Source: Tethya wilhelma
Taxonomy: Eukaryota > Porifera > Demospongiae > Tethyida > Tethyidae
Direction of reading: 5' to 3'
Length of the DNA: 64,000 nt
NCBI GenBank assembly: GCA_964030475.1
Contig: CAXIPT010000002.1
Location: 7,105,381-7,169,380, forward strand
Position numbers and translations under genes: made by a program. Shown here piece after piece: positions 12,201 through 21,575 of this stretch (within the stretch, counting starts at the first letter, position 1; every line of letters starts with the position of its first letter). The notes below the pieces were generated by a model. It did not search any database and was not told where the DNA came from. It saw only the letters and a list, made by a program, of their open reading frames with translations.

Positions 12201-15200
12201 TCCCTAATCCTAATGACAATATTCGTGGACTCCTAAAAAAACATTCTAGACTAGTTGATAGTACTATTTCAGAAGACATGAAGGCATATCTGCTTGGAAA
12301 GCTTGGTTATGAAGAAGAATGTACGGTTATGCATACTGTATGTTTTGACAACCAACAGCTTGTGCATGAAGTAAATGCTGCCTTTTCTCTACTTGTTGTG
12401 AAGACACAAACAAGTGAAGTAAAATTTCATAGAAGCACTGACTTATCTAAAATGGGGTTTAAGATAACAAAAGATGATTTGCTTATTATTCAAGGCCAAT
12501 GCAATGAGAGTACCTATAAAAGCATTAAAGATTTGAAAAAAATTCACATACATGTTGAAGATCTTTCTCATTTTCGTGATGCGTATGCATTTTGCTTGGT
12601 GAGACATCCTGGTCAACTTCCCATGCTACAAACTGTTTCAAACTGTGGTGATCTTGTGGATTACGATTTTGTTTATCAATTGCCACTTATTACTGACCTC
12701 AACTCTGTGGAGAGCCAAACATTTTCTGAGCAGTTACAGCCACTATCAGATATACTAAACAGTTATGCACAACACCATCATTTGATGGATATACTAAACT
12801 CTTCCTTAGAAGCCACACTGAAGCAACAAAGAGTAACTCTATACTACAATGACATTCTTGAATTTGTACAATCTCTTCGTTGTTGTTTCATTGAAAAGTG
12901 TTTTGAAGGTATTGCAGGAAGTTGTGAGTCACAAAACATCATCAAATCAATGAAACAACCACTAAAATGTGTTACAAATTGCTCTGTTGACAATCCAATA
13001 ATCGTAGAGATGTATCTGGCAGGATTAGAGTCATTTTCAAACTTTTTACTACAACAAATTAAAGAATCTAAGAATGACATTGCAAAAGCAATTGGGTCAA
13101 TGACAAAAGTCGATCTTTCTTTTCAGATGTGGCAAAGAGTTTTACAGATAAAAACTCTCACTAACGAGGATGCTGAGTGTCTACACATGGCACATATGTA
13201 CCTGAAAGAGTCCAAAGAGATTGACGATCTCTTGTTGGATCAAACTGTTTTAGTTCGCTTACAACTTTATCGTAGTATTATAAAAGGATTCCATTGTTTG
13301 GACTGCTCTCATAAACTTGAATCAACTGATAGAAAGCTAGGAACTTTCGATTCTAAAGTTCGGAAATTACTTGATCAAATCACAGCCTATCAGCGATCCT
13401 TCCAAATTGATGCTCTGCAGGAAGCAAGTGCAAGATTAGGATCTAATGATGCAAGGAATTTTCAGGATTTATTGAGAATGTTACAATCAGGTATAGGCTG
13501 TGTAAAATCATTAAGAGAAGAATTAGCGAAGTGTTTGGCAGAAGAGCCTATGCAGGAAGATCCTATTCAAGCTGGTATTGTACTACTAAATGATGGTGGC
13601 TTTTATGTCCGCATCTGTGAGATGGTATTATGCTGGTGTATAGAACAACAAAAGGAGTTGATTAAAGCTTTTCAGAGTATTGTGTCAGAGAACGTTTTTG
13701 TACACAGTACACAAAATGGAGTACTAGTTAATACAGTATCGGAGTGGCTTATGGAGAAAACTAAACCAGCGTTATCAGAGCATCGCTGGCTGGACCTGCT
13801 ATTCTTGTATGAGGTTGGAAATGAGATATGTCAGTGGCTGATGTCACAGGTGCGCTCACTAAAGAAAAAAAGTGCTTCACAGGATGAATATTCATATTTG
13901 TTGAGTGAATGTCTAACTTTAATTCAAGTTATTGGTACTTCAAAGAATCTTGAGAGTGTGTGGATAGTACTGCAATCAAGATCAAGTGAAGAATGGATCA
14001 CGAATTTTTTTGTTCTGAATTTTTCACAAGTTTGTGTAGAACACTTCAATATAGACTCTGCTGAAGAAGCAGCTGTCATTCAAGAGAAACTGACTGCCAT
14101 TGACCCAAAGCTTCTGCAAATATCTTATAATGTCTTTCTGGATGATCAGTATAATCAAACAAATGAGCAATCTCAAGTTGGTATGATTTCACACTTACAA
14201 TTCATGACAATTCTTGACTGGCTTCCATTCATTGAACCTAATTCTGTTGCCTGCTCAACCTTGTGCAAGACAGCTATGTCAATGTGGGAGAAAGTGTTGT
14301 CAGAGATTCATTTCAAACAGTATCTCGATCATTGGCATGGTTTAAGTGAAAGTGATAAAATTTGCATCACGTATTTGTTGAATCGTGTCCGACTAGATGC
14401 AAAGTCAAATTTCATGTCATTTTTGTCTGTAATTAAGGGCAAGTACATAAGCAGTGGAAGCAAAGACAGTTCACCACTAGTAAATCTTGTTGTAAACTTA
14501 TATTACAAGAGGTTTACCTTGCAGCAAGCAAACAATGTCATCCAAACATATGAATACAAACAGTGGCCACAACACTTCACTGCTCTGAAAATGCTAAATA
14601 AAGATCAACGTCTTGCCAGAAATTTTGATGAAATTATTCAATTGATAGAAGAGCAAATTCAATCACATGGTTTTCAACTCAGTGTTGGTGAACTTGCCAC
14701 AATTAAAAAAGAATGCCAACAAATTACTAGTCAAATTGATGGTGTTCAGTTGAAGTGCTTACACGCACGTAATCCCAAGTCATTAATCCAAGAACAATTG
14801 AAAGTATTTGCTGACACATTACAAACCTTAGGAGAATACAACATAACCAGAAAGCTAGAATGGTTGAAAGGCAATCGTGTGAACTTCGCTGTGCACATAA
14901 TCAAAGCATGGATGTGTGCTAACAAAATGCAAAGACCATACAATACTCAACTAATATCTTTGTTGCTCTTTTTGCATATTGATGCAGATCAAGGCTTGTT
15001 GCAGCAAGTGAAAACAGGCGAAGGCAAGACATTGATAGTTGGAATGCTCTCTGCTGCTAAAGCTCTACTAGGGTTTCAGGTGGATGTTGTGTCTAGTAAT
15101 AGAGACTTGGCTGAGGATGGAGTCAGAAAATGTGAGAAATTTTTCAAAGTTTTGGGCTTAAATGCAGCAGTTAATTGTACTGATGATGATGACACAAACC

Positions 15201-15532
15201 AACAAGCATACAAGAATCATATTGTCTATGGTGATGTTGGCTCATTTCAACGAGATGTTCTAACAGAAGAAACTAGCTCTAGTCAATCTCAATCTGAGTC
15301 CAACTTCAGAAGTCGGTATTCTAAGCTGGAAGAATGTTGTTTGATAGTTGATGAAGTGGATAGCATGTTCTTAGACAAAGGTCGCCACATGTTATATCTC
15401 TCACATGAAAGTCCAGCCTTGAAACACTTGGAATCTTTGTTCATAGTTATTTGGTCCTCAGTGCTAAGTATCAATCCTGAGGAACATGCTGCAGCTCTTA
15501 TTAGATGCCATGTTGGAAGAAATGGCAAGTGA
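9266..15532 (+). CDS. Giant SecA-like helicase protein, N-terminal part
   Basis: This frame is open for about 2,088 codons. It runs upstream without an ATG to the N at 9265 (a TTG at 9287 is only a formal start), so the real 5' end is missing. The first 1,880 or so residues are mostly helical, with no domain I recognise. The end carries the first half of a SecA-type DEAD motor: Walker A in QQVKTGEGKTLIVGM (about 15007) and Walker B in IVDEVDSM (about 15346), both in the form specific to SecA. SecA motors are bacterial protein-translocation ATPases, so this is a eukaryotic co-option, probably of bacterial origin (inference). The frame closes at 15532, and the motor continues in another frame from about 15468. 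A 6.2 kb intronless exon is unusual beside the short-exon neighbours. Confidence 0.85.
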   Translation, partial: VDKVWGDLEHRAIDYRPGSGRRNEVAASGSIQKHKPADHPDYDSVRCGKKRDGKKSEAKAKTNSALANENKAINKHACFQALHKQCEHSLQHWNAQSHSQFLGSFAQKIGDSFDSSKFVVNTHCDRFKENSTIWIERIQKQSEEMQSRISVVHHIKHKTTAQVMLMKDFDDSAIHPTEGYLSSAKDTHKKLQLDILPLASAKHLGMQLDVLSMENLMLGDQYDKLVQKLSLLKLPQQMFILVGSNVQQKARSHDFLIVKLNNNTFCYHHQQKEQFQITDSDVLNVLKSKTTSSLPVEIERDDYFYPKMIAIIHKQFGDRANVPFTYKQFLCLQQLQFLVAIRKSYHLIGGKCQETFELEAYRKMFGQYVDEVLVCKNIELLTDIQNNMLNLNILILPLEISWIDEANPDPGEKAVLSASLSNSVNAFNHRPSLTELLNVFMAFFAYHLDRIVQPINRLDYLLHLNTAEYLNGLNRFCNQLCSALEMFCTSVHIDKSWQNAPRMASSETILHKLSLSPVTSPSAVLSHCQEKLLHICEQRPLIYTIVDHNLEKLVEHLRNSLKIKLHQQKMPLCVPENVTFKESFAAFETMPCVQTITAAFSVYVSSISSNPPAQYVEQLQDLFESLYTTVNVIVTTFDAHTTLHSLVSEIESLGLKPDKLYERTMTISDHLNKQNPLYSRAMALAHIMKHLHSLMTLSEKIVVCNDEAFKEQKPESNPKLMLVHVSRTLDNLHDFCKEGLKLIRNNDKAERMSDALCYQRYSLTDAYNSLLLYPIVSRVSVLKMWKHQVMVIHDLVHSKVSTDKEEKGDKQNKRDKCVREEIDKLKILLETCASINLALDDINVNLEWIKVAKSLKHFTELHISDADGKRKLLIYWQLGLDQRLFSTNCMITLHDWLCCGQQWQSPQHFTVVTQRLMPNHDVVIQSQEPKESVSVTKPTIYLYPSEQDAQWESAFKKTDSSPIDFRVSNITDSDLQKLLPNPNDNIRGLLKKHSRLVDSTISEDMKAYLLGKLGYEEECTVMHTVCFDNQQLVHEVNAAFSLLVVKTQTSEVKFHRSTDLSKMGFKITKDDLLIIQGQCNESTYKSIKDLKKIHIHVEDLSHFRDAYAFCLVRHPGQLPMLQTVSNCGDLVDYDFVYQLPLITDLNSVESQTFSEQLQPLSDILNSYAQHHHLMDILNSSLEATLKQQRVTLYYNDILEFVQSLRCCFIEKCFEGIAGSCESQNIIKSMKQPLKCVTNCSVDNPIIVEMYLAGLESFSNFLLQQIKESKNDIAKAIGSMTKVDLSFQMWQRVLQIKTLTNEDAECLHMAHMYLKESKEIDDLLLDQTVLVRLQLYRSIIKGFHCLDCSHKLESTDRKLGTFDSKVRKLLDQITAYQRSFQIDALQEASARLGSNDARNFQDLLRMLQSGIGCVKSLREELAKCLAEEPMQEDPIQAGIVLLNDGGFYVRICEMVLCWCIEQQKELIKAFQSIVSENVFVHSTQNGVLVNTVSEWLMEKTKPALSEHRWLDLLFLYEVGNEICQWLMSQVRSLKKKSASQDEYSYLLSECLTLIQVIGTSKNLESVWIVLQSRSSEEWITNFFVLNFSQVCVEHFNIDSAEEAAVIQEKLTAIDPKLLQISYNVFLDDQYNQTNEQSQVGMISHLQFMTILDWLPFIEPNSVACSTLCKTAMSMWEKVLSEIHFKQYLDHWHGLSESDKICITYLLNRVRLDAKSNFMSFLSVIKGKYISSGSKDSSPLVNLVVNLYYKRFTLQQANNVIQTYEYKQWPQHFTALKMLNKDQRLARNFDEIIQLIEEQIQSHGFQLSVGELATIKKECQQITSQIDGVQLKCLHARNPKSLIQEQLKVFADTLQTLGEYNITRKLEWLKGNRVNFAVHIIKAWMCANKMQRPYNTQLISLLLFLHIDADQGLLQQVKTGEGKTLIVGMLSAAKALLGFQVDVVSSNRDLAEDGVRKCEKFFKVLGLNAAVNCTDDDDTNQQAYKNHIVYGDVGSFQRDVLTEETSSSQSQSESNFRSRYSKLEECCLIVDEVDSMFLDKGRHMLYLSHESPALKHLESLFIVIWSSVLSINPEEHAAALIRCHVGRNGK

Positions 15533-18500
15533 ACTGAACATGTTAATACAAAAGAAACAAGTATCAGTTCCAGAATACCTTGTTGACTTTTGTAATCGCA
15601 AAATGCAATCTTGGGTTCGCAGTGCATACCAAGCACGATTCATGGATGCAGATGATCAGTTTGTTCTGGACCATAAGGATAAGGATGAGAGCAATACAGC
15701 CAAACAGATTTTTCCAGTCGACAAGCAAACTGGTATTGAAGAATATAACATGAAATGGAGTAATGGACTATCTCAATTTCTTGAATTGAAATACCGCCGC
15801 AAGCTTTCCAGTGAGAGCTTGAAAGCCATATTCATCTCAAATAAGCGCTTTTTCAAACGATATGGTACTGCACTATATGGTTTGACAGGAACACTGGGTT
15901 CTCCATCATCACGAAAGTTATTGCAGGAAGTCTATAAAGTTGGTACAGTTGAACTACCAACCAACAAAGCGAAGCAATATGTACAGCATGAATCCCACAT
16001 TGCTACAGACAGTGGAGGATGGTGTAAGGTGATAAACAAGGAAGTATGTGAACGAAAAAGCCAGCAACCAGTACTGATTATATGTGAAAACATTAAACGT
16101 TTAAACAGCCTAAAAAACCACTTTGAACAGACTTCCATACAATGTGAGATTATTGATTATGCTCGAGATGGTGATGATGTAGAGAAACGGTTTGAAGATC
16201 AGGGAAGTGCTCTGCCTAATCAAGTTGTTTTAGCGACAAACAAGGGTGGCCGTGGAACAGATATAAAAATAAATGTGACAAAGGTCCCCAAAGGCTTGCA
16301 TGTGATTGTCACTTTCTTACCGGAGAACACACGAATTGAAGAACAAGCATTCGGTAGAGCTGCCCGTGCTGGACAGGCTGGTAGTGGTTGCTTAGTTGTA
16401 CAGATCGATCCTAATGAATATAAATGTGAGGTGGCAATGTTGGGTACAGTAACAGCAGCAACAGAAGCACTCATAGAGATGGAGAAACTGAAGCGGGATC
16501 AAGCTGAAAGTGACCGTATCAGCTTGCTACTCAATGAAGGCATTCCACAGTTGGATTTGGAAGAAGGATTATATCAGTCATTCCAGGAGCAAAAGAAACA
16601 GTTTGAATCTACTTTGAAAGGTGCCACACTAATCGGACAACCAATTATTGGGAAAACGATGGAAGCATGCATTGCCATACTGATCGACCATTGGGCTTAT
16701 TGGCTGGATTCTGCCAGTCAAAAGATACGAGCAGCAGATTCTTTTGAAAAGAGGAAATTTCTTAAGGAAGATTTCAACAAGACATTTTCTGAACTAACTC
16801 AGTCCTCTCCTTCATTTTCAGATAATAGTAAATTTTTTGCTATGCCAGAGCACTGTATCGAGCTTGGTCAGGCGTACCTAAAACAGGAAAAAGTATATCC
16901 AGCTCGTTTATGTTTTGAGAGAGCAATTGATCATGGTGATCATACTGGATTAGCTGCAATGGCAGCTTGTTATTGCTACATAAAATCATATCCAACACCC
17001 AATGAAAAGAACAAGAAATCTGCACGCCGTTATTTGAAGAAAGCTAAATCACAGTTGGATGAATTGCGCCGAAGCTGGATGGCAAATGCAGAAATTGGAA
17101 AGTCACTTGTTGAACTTGTTGATGTCAGCCAGTATGTTGATCCAGGAGAAAATCATTATACTGAACAAGTAGAGGACAAGTTGAAAGTCATTGGATTACA
17201 TCTGAACACATTGGAAACATTATTGGGCAGAGATCTAGATGAAACTTCATTTATAAGTGAGTCCAATCCATACATATCAGAAGAGCATTCAAGTGAGATA
17301 TTCAAAAAGCTAGTACAAGAACATATTCTATGCCAACATAAAGTCAGAAGTTGCTGGAAAAACAGAAAAGCACTGGAAACAATCATCAATGACAATGTGG
17401 ATGAATTTATTGCTGGTGATTTGATAACTCTAATTGTAGAAAAGGCTAAAGCACGTGGAAGAATCACTGTGAAACATTTAAACAAACTTGTGTTTAGCTC
17501 TGATGAGTTGTGGGACTTGTTAAGTCCTCAGTTGCCATCATCTGTAAAAGTTGTACTCTTAGAACTGACACATATTGACTCAAAGCTAAATGAAGATTGT
17601 CTTAAACAATCATGGAGAGATCTGCAGGAATCATTTCCTGATAAACTGAATAGTCCTACCTCTGTGGTAATACACATTGGTGGTTCCCTTCACAAAGCAC
17701 TACATATGGAAAAGTACAAGCGACTCACCACTCACTTGAAGAGTAATGGTCTCTATCGTGAGACTAGATGTTCAGAAATAAAACACAGTGCAATTCAACA
17801 GTTGAATGACTCACAGCTTAAAAGATATAAACAATGCACTGTGGTCACAGATGAAAGTGGTAATAAAAAAAGTTTGTGTGAATTTCTACGTGCTTTGTTG
17901 GACCACTGTTGCGCCAATGAAGGTGGTGTTTGCTATGAATACATGCTACCTTTCGACCGTAAAGTTACAGAGGCCAAGAAACTTCATGCTTTCTTACAGG
18001 AAAAGGAAATCCTAAAATCAGGTGTGTTAACTCTTTTTTACGACAATGATCCCAAAGTGCTTACTTCTGCTGTTGATGAGGCATTGGGGGAAACATGTTC
18101 ACAAGAGAAACAAGCATTTGTTGTATGTGTATTGCAAGGAGCACAAGGTGAAATCCGTGGGTTTACACGAAACATGGTGGTTGGATTTGATGACTTTTAT
18201 AAACTTAAAGATCATCCTGATGATGTACCAGAAACACTAACCTTCTTTGACACATGGTACTTAGACCACTTCTTAACCTTACAAGAGCAGGAGAAGGGAT
18301 GGTGGGATTGGAATGCTTTTGCTGTTGCAATGCTTGGGCTAGCTCAAGTGATAGCTGGGGCAGCACTGGTTGCATTGACCGCAGGCGCTGCATCTCAAGT
18401 TGGTAGTGCTCTTATTGCAGAGGGTATTAATGATATGGTGTATGCTACCATTGCTGGAATCACTGGGACCTTTAGTTGGAAAGACTGGGCAATCCAAAAG

Positions 18501-19007
18501 GCTATCAGTGTGGCTATATCTATCGCTACAGGAGGCCTCGGTTTACTAGCAGCACCTGCAAAAGTCGCTGCTAAGGTTGGCTCTGCTTCAAGATTCTGCA
18601 CTTTTGCCAAAACCATGCTCAAAGCAGCAGGTGAATTTGTGCTTACTGCAACAGCAAGTTTAATTTCTGATGTAGTGTTAGCTGAAGTACAAGAACGAGT
18701 TGTTTCATCAATTGTAGATGAAATTGAGAGTCACCTGTTTACAAAAGTGGAAGGTGCTTTAAGAGCACAATTGGAAACTATGGCAGGACAGGAAGCCAAT
18801 AGTGAAACATTTCGTAAACGGTGCAAAAAGTTACAACGTCACATTCAGATCAGCTTAAAGCAAGACTCTCTACTACCTGAAGAATTTGATCAATTGCGTT
18901 CAAGACTAGCTTCTTCGCTACAGCAAAGTTACAAAAGAGTAGCAGATAGCTTGAGTCAATCAGAGTCAAAATGGGCTAAATTAGCTGGCNCTAAATGCCA
19001 ACTATGA
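15486..19007 (+). CDS. Giant SecA-like protein, motor second half and C-region
   Basis: This continues the upstream gene in another frame. In order it has a SecA second-helicase lobe with YGLTGTLGS (residue 130 region), LATNKGGRGTDI (motif V, about 250) and EQAFGRAARAGQAGSG (motif VI, about 285). A TPR-like helical pair follows (HCIELGQAYLKQEKVYPARL, about 455-515). Next come a long helical region and a Gly/Ala-rich hydrophobic stretch (about 941-1025) that could insert in a membrane, ending in helical residues. The frame stops at 19007 just after an N at 18990. Skipping that N puts the chain into the OTU frame that follows, so the stop is probably artificial. The printed ATG at 15486 is internal and is unlikely to be a true start. 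Confidence 0.85.
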   Translation: MLQLLLDAMLEEMASELNMLIQKKQVSVPEYLVDFCNRKMQSWVRSAYQARFMDADDQFVLDHKDKDESNTAKQIFPVDKQTGIEEYNMKWSNGLSQFLELKYRRKLSSESLKAIFISNKRFFKRYGTALYGLTGTLGSPSSRKLLQEVYKVGTVELPTNKAKQYVQHESHIATDSGGWCKVINKEVCERKSQQPVLIICENIKRLNSLKNHFEQTSIQCEIIDYARDGDDVEKRFEDQGSALPNQVVLATNKGGRGTDIKINVTKVPKGLHVIVTFLPENTRIEEQAFGRAARAGQAGSGCLVVQIDPNEYKCEVAMLGTVTAATEALIEMEKLKRDQAESDRISLLLNEGIPQLDLEEGLYQSFQEQKKQFESTLKGATLIGQPIIGKTMEACIAILIDHWAYWLDSASQKIRAADSFEKRKFLKEDFNKTFSELTQSSPSFSDNSKFFAMPEHCIELGQAYLKQEKVYPARLCFERAIDHGDHTGLAAMAACYCYIKSYPTPNEKNKKSARRYLKKAKSQLDELRRSWMANAEIGKSLVELVDVSQYVDPGENHYTEQVEDKLKVIGLHLNTLETLLGRDLDETSFISESNPYISEEHSSEIFKKLVQEHILCQHKVRSCWKNRKALETIINDNVDEFIAGDLITLIVEKAKARGRITVKHLNKLVFSSDELWDLLSPQLPSSVKVVLLELTHIDSKLNEDCLKQSWRDLQESFPDKLNSPTSVVIHIGGSLHKALHMEKYKRLTTHLKSNGLYRETRCSEIKHSAIQQLNDSQLKRYKQCTVVTDESGNKKSLCEFLRALLDHCCANEGGVCYEYMLPFDRKVTEAKKLHAFLQEKEILKSGVLTLFYDNDPKVLTSAVDEALGETCSQEKQAFVVCVLQGAQGEIRGFTRNMVVGFDDFYKLKDHPDDVPETLTFFDTWYLDHFLTLQEQEKGWWDWNAFAVAMLGLAQVIAGAALVALTAGAASQVGSALIAEGINDMVYATIAGITGTFSWKDWAIQKAISVAISIATGGLGLLAAPAKVAAKVGSASRFCTFAKTMLKAAGEFVLTATASLISDVVLAEVQERVVSSIVDEIESHLFTKVEGALRAQLETMAGQEANSETFRKRCKKLQRHIQISLKQDSLLPEEFDQLRSRLASSLQQSYKRVADSLSQSESKWAKLAGXKCQL

Positions 19008-19263
19008 TAATGTGCATGAGTATCTTGCTGACACTAACATGGGAAGGGATGGAGAGTGGGGCACAGCTGTAGAGATGTTTGCACTGGCACATTTGCTGAA
19101 CACGCGTATCTTTTCGTACAGTAGGCAAAATGCCACATGGCAGCTTCACTCTCCTAGCCATGTAGACCCCTCTCTGAGGACATATGAGAGTGATTCAGAT
19201 CGTGCCATATTTGTTTACCATACTGGTGATCACTTCAAAGTAGTTCGAGGAATTGTATCATAA
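18991..19263 (+). CDS. OTU protease domain, C-terminal half (same gene)
   Basis: This frame starts right after the N at 18990 and runs 90 codons to a TAA. It has the second half of an OTU-type cysteine protease/deubiquitinase: YLADTNMGRDGEWGTAVEMF, then ALAHLLNTRIFSYS, then AIFVYHTGDHFKVV, in which the histidine of DHF sits at the catalytic His position. The N-terminal OTU part with the catalytic GDCLF-type cysteine loop should lie just upstream but is absent, so the N probably hides missing sequence. The expected activity is ubiquitin cleavage, but it cannot be confirmed without the cysteine half. It is read here as the C-terminus of the SecA-like gene. Confidence 0.75.
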   Translation, partial: LNANYDNVHEYLADTNMGRDGEWGTAVEMFALAHLLNTRIFSYSRQNATWQLHSPSHVDPSLRTYESDSDRAIFVYHTGDHFKVVRGIVS

Positions 19264-19285
19264 ATGTTACTACTGTTATGATCAC

Positions 19286-19362
19286 CTATATCTGATGTGC
19301 ATTATATAGGGGAGGAATGGGGAGGAACATTATAATGCACATGTAATTTATGCATGCTGATC
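19286..19362 (+). repeat. Direct repeat, first copy
   Basis: A 70-75 bp segment with TGTGCATTATATAGGGGAGG, then ATGCACATGTAATTTATGCA, recurs at about 19818-19882 with small changes. The ends are self-complementary (ATGCACAT / ATGTGCAT type). It looks like a short MITE or its terminal module. Confidence 0.55.
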
Positions 19363-19483
19363 AGAATAATAATAATATTCTTTCTATACGTATAACATGT
19401 CATTATAAATTTATTCGAGCACTGAGACATTATTGAAACACTCCCCATTATAAATAATATATATCTATATTGTTACATAATTA

Positions 19484-19806
19484 TACTGTATAGCCAGCGA
19501 ATTAGGCAAGAAAAAATTCATCTAAGTTTTAAGTGCATGGTATACTGATCAAGTCTCATCTGTAGCCCAAATTTAAGAGCTTACAAAATTTCTGGCTATA
19601 CAGTACATGTTTATATCACATTGGGTTGAGTGTCACCTCTCCGCCATATGTATGTATATGTATGATATAATTTGCGGATCGAGGTTGCTACATGTGCTCC
19701 ATAATGACATCATTGATATCAAAGTCTATATAATTTAGTGTACTAAAAGACTGTCACAGTCTCTATACTATTACTATACCTATTGCATGTTTCATGTACT
19801 GTATTG
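19484..19806 (+). mobile_element. R2 repeat, uninterrupted copy
   Basis: A 122 bp MITE-like unit (19484-19605) has inverted ends TACTGTATAGCCAG and CTGGCTATACAGTA. It is followed by about 200 bp of co-duplicated sequence (CATTGGGTTGAGTGTCACCT to CTATTGCATGTTTCATGTAC). The whole arrangement recurs at 20516-21575, where it is split by another insertion. Confidence 0.65.
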
Positions 19807-19882
19807 TAGGGAACTCTGCTGTGCATTATATAGGGGAGGAATGGGGAGGAAAAAAATGCACATGCAATTTATGCATGCTGAT

Positions 19883-20515
19883 AATTATAGCATAAGTACA
19901 GCTAGGTCACTAAATTTTTTCAGCATTATCATATTATAAGCAAAGTTTTGTGTGTCCGTCCGTGTGTGTGTTATGGGAGTTCAGCGGAAGTGATGCGACC
20001 TCGAGCTAAAATGCTACTTTTTCTCTGGACTGTGGAGAATACAAGCTATGAAAGGTATGCGTAGACAGCTAGCTTAGATAGTGCTAGCCTAGAATAGAAT
20101 CACAGGCGCTACAAGTATGGCTGACTGTTTTTGAATCGCAGACAAGGCTTACCAGTGGCATCGCTATCCAACAAAGAAGTGTGATAGGGGAGCCAATCTT
20201 TTACAAAAGAAGCGTAACGAGGGAAGAACATTCGCTTCTAAGAGTCTGCTTCTCTGTTGTTGTACACGGACACAGCTAGCCAGATAACGAGTGTCTTTGC
20301 CAGCTGATTGCAAAAATGGTGGAAGTCGGGAAAGGGTTGTCTGTGACGTCACGTAGCATTAGGTAAATTGCATTGCTGAGCTGAACTGGCCAAATTGTTA
20401 CCTTTCACTGCCCAGTTATTACTATGCAGATGCCTGTGCTTGCACATTGCATCTAGCAGTAAACATCAGTATGCTTCATTCACAAGCAAGGTATTGTTAC
20501 CGGTATACCATGGCA
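19883..20515. other. Intergenic, nothing recognised
   Basis: Slightly higher GC than its surroundings. Short frames exist on both strands without any recognisable protein. A GTCCGTCCGTGTGTGTG tract lies at 19954. Confidence 0.4.
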
Positions 20516-21575
20516 TACTGTATAGCCAAAAAATTCAACAAGAAACAAATTCAATCAGTATACGATTTATAAGTTCAACTTAGTACATGCATGGTATACT
20601 GATAAAGTCTCACCTGCCTCAAATTATAAGCCTACCAATTTAAGCACATGCAAAATTTCTGGCTGTACAGTACATATTTATATATACCGCATTGGGTTGA
20701 GTGTCACCTCTCTGCACTTATACATAATATGTATGTATGTAGCCTCGTTCCCAGGCCTTCTGTGTGCTCAGTAGTATTGATTTATTAAGTTGACAATCTT
20801 CACCATTTTTGTAATTTTTTAGCACGCAGAAGGCCTGGTGAACAAAATGACGTGAATGACATCAGAAAACTTGTAGCGTAGGCGGCCTAACCGCAAGCAA
20901 GACTTGAAGATTTTTTCTTGTGCACAAGCCCGCAAGGCAAGACAAAAGAGCAGTGTTTTTGAGTAGCACAGCACTACACTAGGCAATGCCTGCCAAAATG
21001 TCTCAAAGCAGCAAGAAAGTTTGAGCAAAAAGAAGCGATGTCTGGACTTATCACTCATATCTAAGGTCAAACTAAGTCCAAATTTATGTTTACTTGGCTG
21101 TTTTGTCTGGTCTTGATCTTTTGACTTCTGTCATCTGGCCTTCAAGCTCAGATTGGCTGCGCTTGTAGTCTAGCTCCAGGTCAAAGCGCTAGCGCGCAGC
21201 ATGGCTCACAAAATTATTCACAAACTGATGATGTCATATGCAAAATACGTGGGCAGTCTAAGCAGTCCTGCCCACGCGCAAAATCACTTGTCTATACCCT
21301 CGTTCCCAGGCCCTCTGCGTGCTTAAATAAAATCATCTGGTAAGGATCGTCAATATAATAAATCAACAATAGTAGCACGTAGAGGGCCTGGGCCCGGGGG
21401 ACGAGGCTAGTATATATGTATGTGTGTATGTTAATTTTGCGGAAGTTGAGGTTGCTATATTATGTGTTTGATAGGGATATCATTGATATCAAAGTCTATA
21501 CAATTTAGTGTATAAAAGATAGTCTCTATACTGTTATCATACCTATTGCATGTTTTGTTCATGTACTAGTACACA
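20516..21575 (+). mobile_element. R2 repeat, second copy, interrupted
   Basis: The left part (20516-20741) and right part (21408-21575) together match the uninterrupted copy at 19484-19806. The break falls in the TATGTATGTA stretch and holds a 666 bp insertion. The inverted ends of the small unit are TACTGTATAGCC and GGCTGTACAGTA (20516-20672). Confidence 0.65.
20742..21407 (+). mobile_element. TA-flanked non-autonomous transposon in R2
   Basis: This 666 bp insertion starts GCCTCGTTCCCAGGCC and ends GGCCTGGGCCCGGGGGACGA GGC, with inverted termini flanked by TA on both sides (20740-20741, 21408-21409), as expected for Tc1/mariner-type insertion. Internal copies of the terminus at 20821-20843 and near 21297 form sub-hairpins, giving a foldback structure. 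It has no coding capacity. The empty site is visible in the sister R2 copy, which supports a real insertion. Confidence 0.75.
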
